Shown here: positions 24,285-33,079 of the stretch, in pieces
Numbering within the stretch: position 1 is the stretch's first letter
How the letters are laid out: every line of letters starts with the position of its first letter
NCBI GenBank assembly: GCA_009692065.1
Contig: SHZY01000048.1
Coordinates: forward strand, 1-38,181
DNA length: 38,181 bases
Reading direction: 5' to 3'
Origin: Gemmataceae bacterium
Lineage (GTDB): Bacteria > Planctomycetota > Planctomycetia > Gemmatales > Gemmataceae
Notes under the pieces: model-generated
The model's database searches: none
Seen by the model: only the letters and a program-made list of their open reading frames with translations
Told to the model about the DNA's origin: nothing
Program-made: the position numbers and the translations under genes

Positions 24285-25130
24285 CTACGAAACTCGCTCA
24301 GCCAAATACTGGGCCAGCGCCTCTTGCCAGGAGCGAAGCGGCGTGAAGCCGGCCCCGATCCAGCGGGAATTATCCAGCACGCTGTAGCGCGGCCGACGCG
24401 CCAGGGCTGGATACGCGCTGCTTGCGATCGCCACTAGCTCCACACGCCTTTTTGTCATCTCGAAAATGCTGCGTGCGAACTCGTGCCAGCTGCACGCGCT
24501 CGAGTTGGTGACATGATAGAGCCCATAGGTCTCTGAATCCACGAGCCCCCGCACCGCATACGCCAGATCGAACGCGGACGTCGGCGTGCAAACCTGATCA
24601 TCGACCACACGAATCGCTGCTCCCTTTTCGGCCTGGCGCAACATCGCTTCTACGAAGTTCGAGCGCTGACCACCGGGCCCATACAGCCCGCAGGTGCGCA
24701 AGATGAAGTGCTTCGGACACATCGCTTGCACGTGGCACTCGCCCAGCAGCTTGCTGGCGCCGTAAACGCTGATCGGCCCCGGCACATCGCTCTCGCGATA
24801 CGGAGTTGTTCGCAGGTCGTCGGCGCCGAAGACGTAATTGGTGCTGATGTGAATCAACGGGCTGTCAAGTTCGCGGCAGATAACGGCCAAGTCGCGTACG
24901 CCATGCGCGTTGACCGCGAACGCCCCGTCCGCGTTGGTTTCGGCGCGATCGACGTGAGTATAACCCGCGGCATTGACGACGACCCAGGGCCGAAGCTGCG
25001 CGAGCGTTTGCCGCAGGTGGTCCGGCTTCGTCAAGTCGGCGTCTTCATGCTTCAGCGAAACGGCATCGGGTAAGACTCGGGCAAGCTGCCTGCCGAGCTG
25101 GCCGGCGGCGCCGAGGATGACGATCTTCAT
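24285..25130 (-). CDS. NAD(P)-dependent sugar-nucleotide reductase, RmlD (dTDP-4-dehydrorhamnose reductase) family
   Basis: A 281-residue short-chain dehydrogenase of the extended RmlD type. It has the Rossmann motif GAAGQLGRQL (7-16), VVNAAGYTHVDRAE (51-64), STNYVFG (96-102) and the catalytic YGASK (Tyr123, Lys127). RTCGLYGPGG and VDDQVCTPTS follow, both typical of RmlD. In the dTDP-rhamnose pathway this enzyme makes the last reduction, but no rmlA, rmlB or rmlC is nearby, so the exact sugar is open. ATG 25130 is chosen: the frame runs on to 25460, but that stretch crosses a terminator and the next gene. It converges tightly with the sigma-54 activator (13 bases). Confidence 0.88.
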   Translation of the reverse strand: MKIVILGAAGQLGRQLARVLPDAVSLKHEDADLTKPDHLRQTLAQLRPWVVVNAAGYTHVDRAETNADGAFAVNAHGVRDLAVICRELDSPLIHISTNYVFGADDLRTTPYRESDVPGPISVYGASKLLGECHVQAMCPKHFILRTCGLYGPGGQRSNFVEAMLRQAEKGAAIRVVDDQVCTPTSAFDLAYAVRGLVDSETYGLYHVTNSSACSWHEFARSIFEMTKRRVELVAIASSAYPALARRPRYSVLDNSRWIGAGFTPLRSWQEALAQYLAERVS

Positions 25131-25156
25131 GCGGCTTTTACTACAGCAAAAAGCGC

Positions 25157-25190
25157 AAAAAAGAAAGCCCGCGGTGGTTGCCGCGGGCTT
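25157..25190 (-). terminator. Rho-independent terminator of the quinol oxidation locus
   Basis: On the minus strand the stem AAGCCCGCGG (25190-25181) pairs with 25174-25165 around a 6-base loop, followed by a T-run that appears as AAAAAA at 25157-25162 on the plus strand. It lies about 40 bases after the stop of the copper-protein gene (25232) and just ahead of the RmlD-like gene. Confidence 0.85.
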
Positions 25191-25231
25191 CTTGCTAGAC
25201 AGGATTGGAATCCTGTCCCACGTCATACGGG

Positions 25232-26095
25232 TTATTTGATCTTCAGCTTGTCGCTTTCGATGGACGTTTTGGCACCAGCCTTTGCGGTGACCGTGCCGAC
25301 TTGCTTGGCCTTTTCGAACGATTCGTGCCACATGAAGACGCGCAGCTCGACGCCGCTGGGGACGTCCAGGATCTCGAAGGAACCGTCTTCCTTGGTGGTG
25401 GCGAAGTACGGATGCTGGAAGGTGACGATCTTGCCGGTCATCCAGCCGTGCAAGCTGCACTGCATGGTGATTGGCTTGGTGTCATGCTTGAAAGTCATCG
25501 GCTTCAGTTCCGAGTTCGGAGCCATGTTGCCGCTGTCGAAGTCGCCGTTCTTGATGCCGCCGTTGATCTTGACATTATGCGGGAAGGCGGCGGTGTTCTT
25601 GACGAGGAGCGGCTGAACGCCGGCATAAAGCGTGACGACGTGCGGGGTGTAGGCGCAGAACGGCTGATCGAGAATGAACTGCCTCTTCTCCCACTTTGCT
25701 TTCAACTCAGCTGAGACGTCGTATTCCTTTCCTTCGGCGGGCGCCAACGAAATCACGACATTGGCGACGCCGCCCTTCGCGCTCACAAGCCATTTCTGTT
25801 CGAGGATATGGTTGCCGCCGCCCGCCATGCACTTTTCTTTGTCCGTCTTATGATTGGCGATGGCAGCTTCCACGACAGCTTTCGGCACCTCGCCGTCAAA
25901 GTGGACGACGCCGGTGACGGTGCCGTCGGTGGGGGCAGTGATCTTCTCGGCTTTGCCGGCGTCGGTCTTGTCCCCTCCGGTCTTTACCGGCGGTGAAGTC
26001 GCGGGGGGCGGCGGCGTGCCGGGGCATCCGGTCAGCAACACAAGGGCCAAAGCGGGAACGAGCAAGAGCACACCGAACAATGGAAATTGTCGCAT
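25232..26095 (-). CDS. Cupredoxin-like lipoprotein with C-terminal carboxypeptidase-regulatory-like domain
   Basis: 287 residues with a lipoprotein signal (LVLLTGC, lipid-anchored Cys24) and a Pro/Thr/Lys linker to about 55. The middle part carries a likely type I copper site: His173 in FPHNVKI and CSLHGWM with Cys213, His216 and Met219. This is the C-x2-H-x2-M spacing of plastocyanin-like proteins, and copper binding is inferred from it. The final part (KEDGSFEILDVPSGVELRVFMWHE) matches carboxypeptidase-regulatory or transthyretin-like folds. It follows the octahaem cytochrome after 178 bases, so it may accept electrons from the quinol oxidase locus outside the membrane. The start is ATG 26095. 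Confidence 0.75.
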   Translation of the reverse strand: MRQFPLFGVLLLVPALALVLLTGCPGTPPPPATSPPVKTGGDKTDAGKAEKITAPTDGTVTGVVHFDGEVPKAVVEAAIANHKTDKEKCMAGGGNHILEQKWLVSAKGGVANVVISLAPAEGKEYDVSAELKAKWEKRQFILDQPFCAYTPHVVTLYAGVQPLLVKNTAAFPHNVKINGGIKNGDFDSGNMAPNSELKPMTFKHDTKPITMQCSLHGWMTGKIVTFQHPYFATTKEDGSFEILDVPSGVELRVFMWHESFEKAKQVGTVTAKAGAKTSIESDKLKIK

Positions 26096-26216
26096 AGTTC
26101 ACCTCGCGGGTAATAGTGATATCTTCTTTGGCTGCTCGACGCGGGCCACGATGGCGCGTTCGAGGCTTTACATTCCACAGGTACGATACCGGACTTCGCC
26201 TTTTATTCCCCAAAGT

Positions 26217-26268
26217 ACGCGTCACGCTCCTCGTGACGAAACCTCCTCACGTGGAGCGTGAGGACTAC
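26217..26268. repeat. Degenerate double-hairpin repeat (TCACGCTCC family)
   Basis: The arms GTCACGCTCCTCGTGAC and CTCACGTGGAGCGTGAG are each nearly self-complementary and also pair with each other with few mismatches. It is a weaker copy of the perfect element at 9572-9632. It lies between the octahaem cytochrome stop (26274) and the start of the copper-protein gene. Confidence 0.65.
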
Positions 26269-26273
26269 ACTCC

Positions 26274-29200
26274 TCACTTGCGATCCGGACTGTGCAAGCG
26301 GTTGATCGGCAAGTCCGAAACGCGCGGATAGTTCATGAGCACGTCGCGCAAGGCACGCATCTGTTCGTCGGCCGGACCGGCGTACAGCGTCTGATGCCTT
26401 AACTTGTCGCGGTGAAAATACGTCGTCATCGACGTATACGACACGAATCGTGTCGGCTTGTTGATCCAGCGCTCTACCCAATCCGGGCGAAGGCGTAGTG
26501 CGGCAAGGTCAAGGGCCGGACCGGGCTTGATCTGCTCGCCCCCCGTGATGCTGCCGACCTGATGGCACTTGGTGCAAAGATCGCGTGACGTCAAGAGCCG
26601 GTAGGCATCGGCCGCATAGGCCTCTTCTGTTTCCCACGCCATCTGCCGCGACTTCACATCCAGCTTGTTGAGGGCCAGATTGGTCTGCACTATTTCCTGC
26701 TCGGCTGCCGTCAAGGCGATGGCGAGCGAGTCCAGCTCGATCTTGATCAGATCTTTTTTCGCCTTGTCCTTTTCATTATCGAAGTTCTTTTGTGCCTTGT
26801 CCTTTGCCAGCTTGTTCGTCTTGATCTGCTCGTCGAGTTTTCCGATATCAGCCTTGAGGGTCGGCTCGCGGTCCTTCTTGAACTCCTCCCAGAGTGGCAT
26901 GTAGGCAGCGAGGCGAGCTTTGTACAAAGTCGCGCCCGTCTCTTTGCCATCCTTGTCTTTCTCTTTCGTGTTTTTCAACCGCGTAATGTACTCGGCTGTT
27001 TTGTTCTTCCAGTAATCGCCACTGAAATCTTCGCGGCCGGCGATCGACTCGTGCGGGTACTGCAGGCCGACGCCGGGATTGGTCAGGCGTGTCACCGCCG
27101 CGAAGTAATCGACCAGGATTCTAGCTTCCTCTTTGCTCATGTTGAATCGCGGCATACGCAAAATAGTCTGGGGCCGAATAGGTTGGGGGTTGAGCAGGAA
27201 CTGGTAAAGCCAATCCGGCTGCGTGCGCTCTCCCTGTCCGACCAGCGACGGCGGTAAGGACGCACGGGCATCGTCTGGCCCCGGATACCGTGTTGAGTTT
27301 TTCTTGTTGAGCCACTCGGCCATCAAGTTCGTGAACGCACCGCCATAGGGCGCGACGGCCTGGAACTGCCGGTCAAACTCAGCCTTGGTTTTGATCGACG
27401 AGGCCGCGGCACTCATCTCGGCGACCGGAATCTGCACCAATTCTCCTGCCGGGATGTTTCTGATTGTCCTGTCCGGGGCGGTGAACCGCAAGGCTTCGCT
27501 CAGACGGAAAACCACCGCGGATTCTTCGGGCTGAAAATCTGGCAAATCGCTGTACACCGTCAGCCGATCCGTGCTCTGGGAACCACGGGCGACATAGTTG
27601 ACGTGGTTGGGATGTACGATCTCGCCACCGTCATCCGCGCCGACACCGATGATTTTCTGCATCGCAGAGGTGTGCTGGAGCACTAAATGCTCAATAGTCG
27701 GCGTCCCCGGCTTGAAGTCATACACCCCCGGCCGAATGGTATGGCACCCGCCGCAGTTGTACTTGTCGAGAATCTGCCGGCCCTTGACTTCGGCGAGGCG
27801 GTCACCGGTTGGCGTGTTGATGCTCTTGACGGGGACCGGTTCGGCGAATAGGCCCAGCACGAACGTGGCCACGGCTTCGCGGGCTTGCGCTTCGTCCATG
27901 AGAATGCGGGCCTTGAACTCTTCGTCCTTCTCCTCGGCTTTTTTGCGCGGGCGGGCAAAGGCAAACTGCGGCATGCGGGCGCGGTCGTCCCAAGCGCGGA
28001 CGCGGTTGTAGTCGTAGCTGCGCGGATCGCGGATCTTCTGGTTCAGGTAGCCTTCACGCGTGGCAAGGTGGCCCTTCAGATTGGCAGTGTAAAACGCTTC
28101 GTAGGGCTGCTGTTCGATGACGCCGACGCGCTTGGCCTGGTACGGCTTGCCATCCTTATCTGTGAGTGAATCGACCGTGAAGTAATGCTTGTCGTAGAAG
28201 TTACCGATGTCTTCGAATGCCAGCCGGTCGGCCGGCTTCTTGCCCCAATCGTTAAGGGCAACGCCAATCGACTTGGTGGATTCGAAGCCGGGGATATCGT
28301 GACAGCCAAAGCAACCCAGCCGGCCGACGGCCTTCTTGCCGAGGTAGAACTTGAGAGCGTTGTCGTCCTTCACCTTGCTCGCCAGCTCGAATTCATCGTC
28401 GGGAATGTCCTTGCGGATGAGGGCCAGTTCCTCGGGCTTGAGGTCGCCGTCCAGGAATTTCTTCATATCGCTCTTGGACATCATGCGTGTCAGATAGACG
28501 CTCGCCAGGTTTTTGAGGTCTTTCTCCGCCGGCGCGGCGACCGTGAGCTTCGTCCAGTCGGGGCCTACCGAATCGCCCGCCGGTTGAGCCAACAGCCAGG
28601 CGGCGAGGTCGGCGGCTTCCTCTTTCGTCAAATGGGTTACCGGCATGCGGCTGCGCGGGCTGTGGACTTGCGGGTTCATGATCCACTGGATGAGCCACTT
28701 ACGTGAAGCTTCGGACTTGCCGAGCTTCTCCGCAACCTGCGTGAGATTGGGGCCGAAGACCGCCTCGCTGTGAATGCCGGGGGCGACAAGTTCCGGCTTG
28801 GCGGAATTCTGCTTGAGCTCGGTCGCCTGATGGGTGTGGCACGCCAGACAGCCGCGCTCGGTGAAGAGGATGCGCCCCTTCTCGAGGTCGCCCGGATTGT
28901 TGGGGGCCAGATCGACGAGCGGCACTTCCTTGCGCAGCTTGATGCGATCCTTGAGCTTCTTGAATGCCTTCTGATCGTTTTCGTCGAGCCGGCCCTTGTT
29001 CAGAAATCCGACGAGCGCCTGCTGGTCCTTCTGGGCCGCCTGTGCATCTTTGGCGTCTGCCGCACGCTGCTCATCGGCCCTTGAAAGGTAGCCCTTGCTC
29101 GTTTGCGTCAGGAAGTACGCGATGGATGCAATCTCGGTGTCCGGGAATGTCTTTTGGTCGTCCGGCAGCACGCCGACGTTGTTCGTGCTGAGGCCGTAGT

Positions 29201-30776
29201 AGTGCGGCATCTTGGTGTCGGGGCGGAAATCGCGTGGCGACTTGATCCACTTCGCCATCCATTCCGGGCTGACCTTTTCGCTCACGCGCGCCAGCGACGG
29301 GCCGACCTTGCGCATAGAGCCGGGGCGATTGTCCGGGTCGTTCTCGACGCGGGTTTTCTCAAGAGGGTTCAGATCTTCGAGCGGCGGGCTCGGCTCCACG
29401 CGCAAGTCGGGACCGACGCGCTGGCCCCCCTTCCAGCCGTCGATCTCGTGGCAGCCGAAGCAGCCGTTTTCCTTGATCAGGCTGTGGCCACGCAGGAGTT
29501 TCGGGGCCTCGACGCGGTTGTCACGGCTGACAAGATCAGTGACCTCGTGATGGCATTTAAGGCAGGACGATTCGACAAAGCGCAAGGAGTGCATCGGGAA
29601 ATCCCACATGTGGTTGGGTTCCCAGCCCTTGTCGTGCGACCAGCTATTGCGGGCCTTGATGTCGTTGGGGCTGTGCGAGGCGTCGATGAAGCCGGTGCCG
29701 CTTCCCTGGCCGGAATGGCAGGAGGTGCAGCCGAACTTCTCGGCCGGGTGCTTGCTGTTAGAGCCGACGAAGAGATCGAGCCGCGGGTGAGCACAGAACT
29801 CGGTGACGTGCGCCGGCGTCAGGTTCACGTTGACCAGGCTAATCGAATGTGGATTCGGGATGGTTCTGCCATCGTCCGGGTTGGCGGAGAGGGCCGCGAT
29901 ACGGCGGTCATACAGCTTCCTGGCTTCCGCGAGCTTGCCCGATTTGGCGTCCTCCTTGGTCAGGGCTTCGAGGTTGGCCCGAGTGAAAGCGGGCTTGTCG
30001 ATGCCGACATGGCAGGTCATGCAGCGGTCGAAGCGAGTCACCTTCTTGAAGTTGTAATCGATCGGGATGTCTTCGATCGTGAACTGGTGGATCTTGAGTG
30101 GTTCCGCGAAGCCGTTGATGACCGGCTGGGTGCGCAGCCAATCGCCCCAACCCCAGCGTTTGTTGAGCGCGAGCTTGACCTGGCCGTCGAGCTTGTCGTT
30201 GAGTTTCTTGAATTCGGCGACCGCCTTGGTGTAAGGCCCATCGACCTCCTCAATCTTGATTTGCTGGGCCTTCATTTCCGAGACGATCTTGTCGCGGTCG
30301 GCCTGGACCTTGTCAAGCTGGTCGTTGAGGGCGACGAGCCTGTCCCGATATTTCTTGGCCGAGTCGCTATCGCCGTGTTCGAGGGCGATGTTGAGGAAGC
30401 TGCCGATCGAGTCAACATCTGCCTTTGCCTCCTGGAAGCGGGCCTCGGCGCGTTCTTTCTTGGGCTGCAAGCCGGCGAGAGTGGCACGGATACCAGCGTA
30501 CTCTTTCTTCATGGCGTCGCTGTAGCGCACTTTCTTGACGGCATCGACGGCATCCTCCGCGGATTTGAACTCGTCATCCGTCGGAAGCTGGTCCAGCGCT
30601 TGTCGCTGCGCAATCGCCACCTCGACGTTGCGAAACAGACGCTGCTCGACCTTGTACTCGCGGTAGTGGTCCTGCCAGAACATCCAGATGACGGCAAGGA
30701 GCATCAGGATGTTCGACACCGCGAACACGATATCCAGCGTGCGCTGATTGTTAAACGGTTTATCGCTTGCAGCCAT
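26274..30776 (-). CDS. Octahaem c-type cytochrome of 1500 residues, membrane-anchored, in the cytochrome b locus
   Basis: One membrane helix (about 14-34, LDIVFAVSNILMLLAVIWMF) anchors a large outer part. After a coiled-coil stretch (about 45-200) there are eight CxxCH haem sites: CMTCH 252, CTSCH 350, CLKCH 405, CFGCH 439, CLACH near 642, CFGCH near 824, CGGCH near 1009 and CTKCH near 1402. A second Lys-rich coiled coil precedes the last haem. It follows the Rieske and cytochrome b genes and no cytochrome c1 is present, so it probably takes electrons from the Rieske centre. Later haem sites sit in cytochrome c-like folds with LLAQPAG and YFAAVTRL-type helices. Such length in one chain is unusual. 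ATG 30776 is followed by MAASDKPF. Confidence 0.88.
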   Translation of the reverse strand: MAASDKPFNNQRTLDIVFAVSNILMLLAVIWMFWQDHYREYKVEQRLFRNVEVAIAQRQALDQLPTDDEFKSAEDAVDAVKKVRYSDAMKKEYAGIRATLAGLQPKKERAEARFQEAKADVDSIGSFLNIALEHGDSDSAKKYRDRLVALNDQLDKVQADRDKIVSEMKAQQIKIEEVDGPYTKAVAEFKKLNDKLDGQVKLALNKRWGWGDWLRTQPVINGFAEPLKIHQFTIEDIPIDYNFKKVTRFDRCMTCHVGIDKPAFTRANLEALTKEDAKSGKLAEARKLYDRRIAALSANPDDGRTIPNPHSISLVNVNLTPAHVTEFCAHPRLDLFVGSNSKHPAEKFGCTSCHSGQGSGTGFIDASHSPNDIKARNSWSHDKGWEPNHMWDFPMHSLRFVESSCLKCHHEVTDLVSRDNRVEAPKLLRGHSLIKENGCFGCHEIDGWKGGQRVGPDLRVEPSPPLEDLNPLEKTRVENDPDNRPGSMRKVGPSLARVSEKVSPEWMAKWIKSPRDFRPDTKMPHYYGLSTNNVGVLPDDQKTFPDTEIASIAYFLTQTSKGYLSRADEQRAADAKDAQAAQKDQQALVGFLNKGRLDENDQKAFKKLKDRIKLRKEVPLVDLAPNNPGDLEKGRILFTERGCLACHTHQATELKQNSAKPELVAPGIHSEAVFGPNLTQVAEKLGKSEASRKWLIQWIMNPQVHSPRSRMPVTHLTKEEAADLAAWLLAQPAGDSVGPDWTKLTVAAPAEKDLKNLASVYLTRMMSKSDMKKFLDGDLKPEELALIRKDIPDDEFELASKVKDDNALKFYLGKKAVGRLGCFGCHDIPGFESTKSIGVALNDWGKKPADRLAFEDIGNFYDKHYFTVDSLTDKDGKPYQAKRVGVIEQQPYEAFYTANLKGHLATREGYLNQKIRDPRSYDYNRVRAWDDRARMPQFAFARPRKKAEEKDEEFKARILMDEAQAREAVATFVLGLFAEPVPVKSINTPTGDRLAEVKGRQILDKYNCGGCHTIRPGVYDFKPGTPTIEHLVLQHTSAMQKIIGVGADDGGEIVHPNHVNYVARGSQSTDRLTVYSDLPDFQPEESAVVFRLSEALRFTAPDRTIRNIPAGELVQIPVAEMSAAASSIKTKAEFDRQFQAVAPYGGAFTNLMAEWLNKKNSTRYPGPDDARASLPPSLVGQGERTQPDWLYQFLLNPQPIRPQTILRMPRFNMSKEEARILVDYFAAVTRLTNPGVGLQYPHESIAGREDFSGDYWKNKTAEYITRLKNTKEKDKDGKETGATLYKARLAAYMPLWEEFKKDREPTLKADIGKLDEQIKTNKLAKDKAQKNFDNEKDKAKKDLIKIELDSLAIALTAAEQEIVQTNLALNKLDVKSRQMAWETEEAYAADAYRLLTSRDLCTKCHQVGSITGGEQIKPGPALDLAALRLRPDWVERWINKPTRFVSYTSMTTYFHRDKLRHQTLYAGPADEQMRALRDVLMNYPRVSDLPINRLHSPDRK

Positions 30777-30799
30777 ACATGCACCGTGCTAACCATCTT

Positions 30800-30837
30800 C
30801 GTTTAGCGCCCGCAGGGCGCCCTGCGGGCGCTAAACG
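30800..30837. repeat. Perfect palindrome of 38 bp (CGTTTAGCGCCCGC family)
   Basis: CGTTTAGCGCCCGCAGGG (30800-30817) is followed, after a 2-base centre (CG), by its exact reverse complement (30820-30837). It lies between the cytochrome b subunit IV-like gene (stop 30848) and the octahaem cytochrome (start 30776), both minus strand. It is related to the elements at 16174-16211 and 35029-35063. Confidence 0.85.
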
Positions 30838-30847
30838 AGGACGGCCA

Positions 30848-32131
30848 TTAGATGTTGAAGAAGTATTCCGAAACAGACACGATGTACTTCAGATTGAACG
30901 TCCAGCGCAACACCATCTTGATCGGCAAGCTGGCCATGAACTGGATCAGCGTGATCAACACCATGTAACGCACGAAACCCATGCGGATAAAGAACCCGCG
31001 GAAAATCGTCTTCGCCAGCACCGGCGGCAACACGAAAAGATACCCGAACACAAACAGCAACCCAGGGAGCTCGCGCAGCAGCCAGTGACCTTCCACCGAC
31101 ATGCCAAACAAATAGAGCCAGAAGTACTCCGACAGACTCACGTTGTTGAGCGGCACATTCTTGTGCGGATTCCATGGTTCGAAGGGGCCGAAGAAGTTCC
31201 AGTTCGGACCGCGAAGGAACGTGCCCAGCACGATCAACACGCACCACAAGACGATGAAGCCGAACAGGAAGGTGGTGATCGCGAACTTGCGTTCGTTGAA
31301 GGTGTAGTAGCCGCTGCCCTTCTGGTTGAAGTCGATGTACGGCAGCGCGATCAAGCCCTTGACGATGAGCGTCGGCAGCACGACGCCGGCCATCCAGGGA
31401 TCGAAATAGACGAGCATTTCTTGCAGGCCCAGGAAGTACCACGGCGCCTTCGACGGGTTCGGAATCCGCGCGGGCGACGCCGGCTGTTCGAGGGGCGCCT
31501 TCAAGACGATGGCCCAGACGATCAGGATCAGCGTGCAGATCACCATCGCGATCAATTCGGTGTAGACGAGGTCGGGCCAGACCAACACCTTCTCCTCGAG
31601 CACCTTCTCGTGCGGCGGTTCGCCACGCGCGATGCGCTCGTCGTTGAGCACCATCTTGCGCAACGCCAGCCAGGTCAGGAAGCCGACGGAGAAAATCAGC
31701 ATCACGATTGGCACATTGTCGGGCTTGGTGATGATGTTCTTGAAGTTTTCGTTGGTCATCGCCTGACCACCGAACCAGAGCGTGCCCATCAAGATGGCCC
31801 ACGCGACAACTGGTTCGGTCGCCGTCCGCCTGAACCACAACAGGACGGTGAAGCCGCTGGCCGCAAGCAGGAAATAGGTGGTCGGCCCCATGACCCAGTT
31901 CACGCCATTCTGAATCCACGGGAAGAGCGGCCAGCCGATGTGCAAGAGATACGCAAGCGCATGAAACCCGAAGATACCGGCGACGGCGCCCCAGACCATC
32001 GCCTGGAGCTTGTTCTTGGCCTCGTAATGCTGATAGAGGGCGAACCCAACGTTCATCAGCGTGGCGAGGAAGTAGAATAGGCCGATGCCGGTCTGCAGGG
32101 AGTGCGACAATCCGCCGTGAGAATCGTGCAT
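30848..32131 (-). CDS. Cytochrome b C-terminal (subunit IV-like) protein with extended N-terminus
   Basis: 427 residues. The part from about residue 220 matches the C-terminal half of cytochrome b / b6f subunit IV: IPNPSKAPWYFLGLQEML, then VYFDPWMAG. The usual PEWY or PDWY quinol-site motif reads APWY here (229-232), as I recall from other split cytochrome b lineages. About 170 residues with four or five membrane helices precede it (LFYFLATLMNVGFALYQHY and following), which ordinary subunit IV lacks. It works with the b6-like protein upstream. ATG 32131 lies just outside a TAGTCCG repeat. Confidence 0.9.
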   Translation of the reverse strand: MHDSHGGLSHSLQTGIGLFYFLATLMNVGFALYQHYEAKNKLQAMVWGAVAGIFGFHALAYLLHIGWPLFPWIQNGVNWVMGPTTYFLLAASGFTVLLWFRRTATEPVVAWAILMGTLWFGGQAMTNENFKNIITKPDNVPIVMLIFSVGFLTWLALRKMVLNDERIARGEPPHEKVLEEKVLVWPDLVYTELIAMVICTLILIVWAIVLKAPLEQPASPARIPNPSKAPWYFLGLQEMLVYFDPWMAGVVLPTLIVKGLIALPYIDFNQKGSGYYTFNERKFAITTFLFGFIVLWCVLIVLGTFLRGPNWNFFGPFEPWNPHKNVPLNNVSLSEYFWLYLFGMSVEGHWLLRELPGLLFVFGYLFVLPPVLAKTIFRGFFIRMGFVRYMVLITLIQFMASLPIKMVLRWTFNLKYIVSVSEYFFNI

Positions 32132-32135
32132 GACT

Positions 32136-32215
32136 TAGTCCGTAGTCAGTAGTTCGTAGTCAGTAGTCAGTAGTCCGTGGCCTGAGGTCCCGCCGTTGCT
32201 ACGGACCACGGACTA
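32136..32215. repeat. TAGTCCG heptad inverted repeat (copy C) between the two cytochrome b genes
   Basis: The left half reads TAGTCCG, TAGTCAG, TAGTTCG, TAGTCAG, TAGTCAG, TAGTCCG, TGG. The right end (about 32201-32215) on the other strand gives TAGTCCG, TGGTCCG. The outermost CTA at 32213-32215 is, on the minus strand, the TAG stop codon of the cytochrome b6-like gene. It matches copies A and B near 13800 and 14360 in unit and in position relative to the stop codon. Confidence 0.88.
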
Positions 32216-32986
32216 TAGTGCGCCGCTGATGCCGCCGTCTTTCCGGACACGCCAGAAATGGATGGCGATCAACAGCGACGCCGCCAACGGCAAGGCAACG
32301 CAATGCAAGACGTAAAACCGCAGCAATGTCTGTTCGCCGACGAAGCGGCTGCCCAATAACAAGAAGCGCGCGTCACTGCCCGAGTGGATAAGCTCGACAC
32401 CTCCCACGACGAGCAGCTTCGAACCGGGGCCTTCGTATCCCATGAACGGCGTCGCGCGGGCCATATTGCTGCCGACGGTGATCGCCCAGATCGCCAGTTG
32501 ATCCCAGGGCAACAGGTAGCCCGTGAAGCTCAGGAGCAACGTCAAGACCAGCAAGATGACGCCGACTCCCCAGTTGAATTCTCTGGGCGGCTTGTAACTG
32601 CCGGTGAGAAAGACACGATACATGTGGAGCCAAATCGTGATGACCATGGCATGGGCGCCCCAGCGATGCAACTCGCGTAAGATGCCGAGCGTAGTCACGT
32701 CGCGAAGCGAGAGGATGTCGTTGTAAGCGTGTTCCAGCGTGGGCCGATAATAGAACATCAAGAGGACGCCGGTGACAGTCTCGACGAGGAACAAGAAGAA
32801 CGTGATACCGCCCATGCACCAGGTGTAGCTGAGCTCGATGCCGCTCTTGCGGACCGATACGGGGTGCAGATGCAGGAAGACGTTGGTGAGCATCACGACC
32901 ACGCGGTTGCGGCGATCGCGCGGCGCCGGATGGCGGAAGATGCTCTTCCAGATTTGCGTGTTGCGGATGTAGTCGCCTATCGACAT
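32213..32986 (-). CDS. Cytochrome b6-type protein (N-terminal cytochrome b)
   Basis: 257 residues with four membrane helices. The haem-b ligand pairs are His107/His121 and His228/His243; the 13- and 14-residue gaps are those of cytochrome b6, not mitochondrial cytochrome b. Cys57 in [13 protein letters not shown] and the FYYRPT that follows align with the chloroplast b6 stretch whose cysteine holds the extra haem c(i), so a covalent third haem is likely. [21 protein letters not shown] and [10 protein letters not shown] are typical. ATG 32986 has AGGA nine bases upstream. It is the second gene of the quinol:cytochrome c reductase locus, after the Rieske protein. Confidence 0.93.
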   Translation of the reverse strand: MSIGDYIRNTQIWKSIFRHPAPRDRRNRVVVMLTNVFLHLHPVSVRKSGIELSYTWCMGGITFFLFLVETVTGVLLMFYYRPTLEHAYNDILSLRDVTTLGILRELHRWGAHAMVITIWLHMYRVFLTGSYKPPREFNWGVGVILLVLTLLLSFTGYLLPWDQLAIWAITVGSNMARATPFMGYEGPGSKLLVVGGVELIHSGSDARFLLLGSRFVGEQTLLRFYVLHCVALPLAASLLIAIHFWRVRKDGGISGAL

Positions 32987-33011
32987 GTCGTTTGGTCCTC
33001 ATTCTCGTTTC

Positions 33012-33067
33012 GCCGCTTGCGGCTTAGCGCTCGCAAGGCGTCGCGCGAGCGCTAAGCCGCAAGCGGC
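33012..33067. repeat. Perfect 23-bp inverted repeat (GCCGCTTGCGGCTT family) between Rieske and cytochrome b6 genes
   Basis: The arm 33012-33034 begins GCCGCTTGCGGCTTAGCGCT. The exact reverse complement occupies 33045-33067, with a 10-base loop. It lies 12 bases beyond the Rieske stop and about 25 bases upstream of the b6 start, inside one transcription unit. Confidence 0.85.
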
Positions 33068-33079
33068 AAAAACGCTCCG

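Noticed and set aside
25268..25284. TGGCAC-CAGCC-TTTGC as a sigma-54 promoter
   Set aside because: The spacing to the GC element is off by one, and it lies inside the coding sequence of the copper-protein gene.
24285..25460. RmlD-like gene starting at 25460
   Set aside because: The extra 110 codons run through a terminator hairpin and overlap the copper-protein gene; MKIVILGAAG at 25130 is the natural start.
29103..30806. 567-codon plus-strand open frame inside the octahaem cytochrome
   Set aside because: It is antisense to a gene with eight haem motifs, and its sequence is Arg/Asp/Val/His-rich with no domain. It is a by-product of high GC content.
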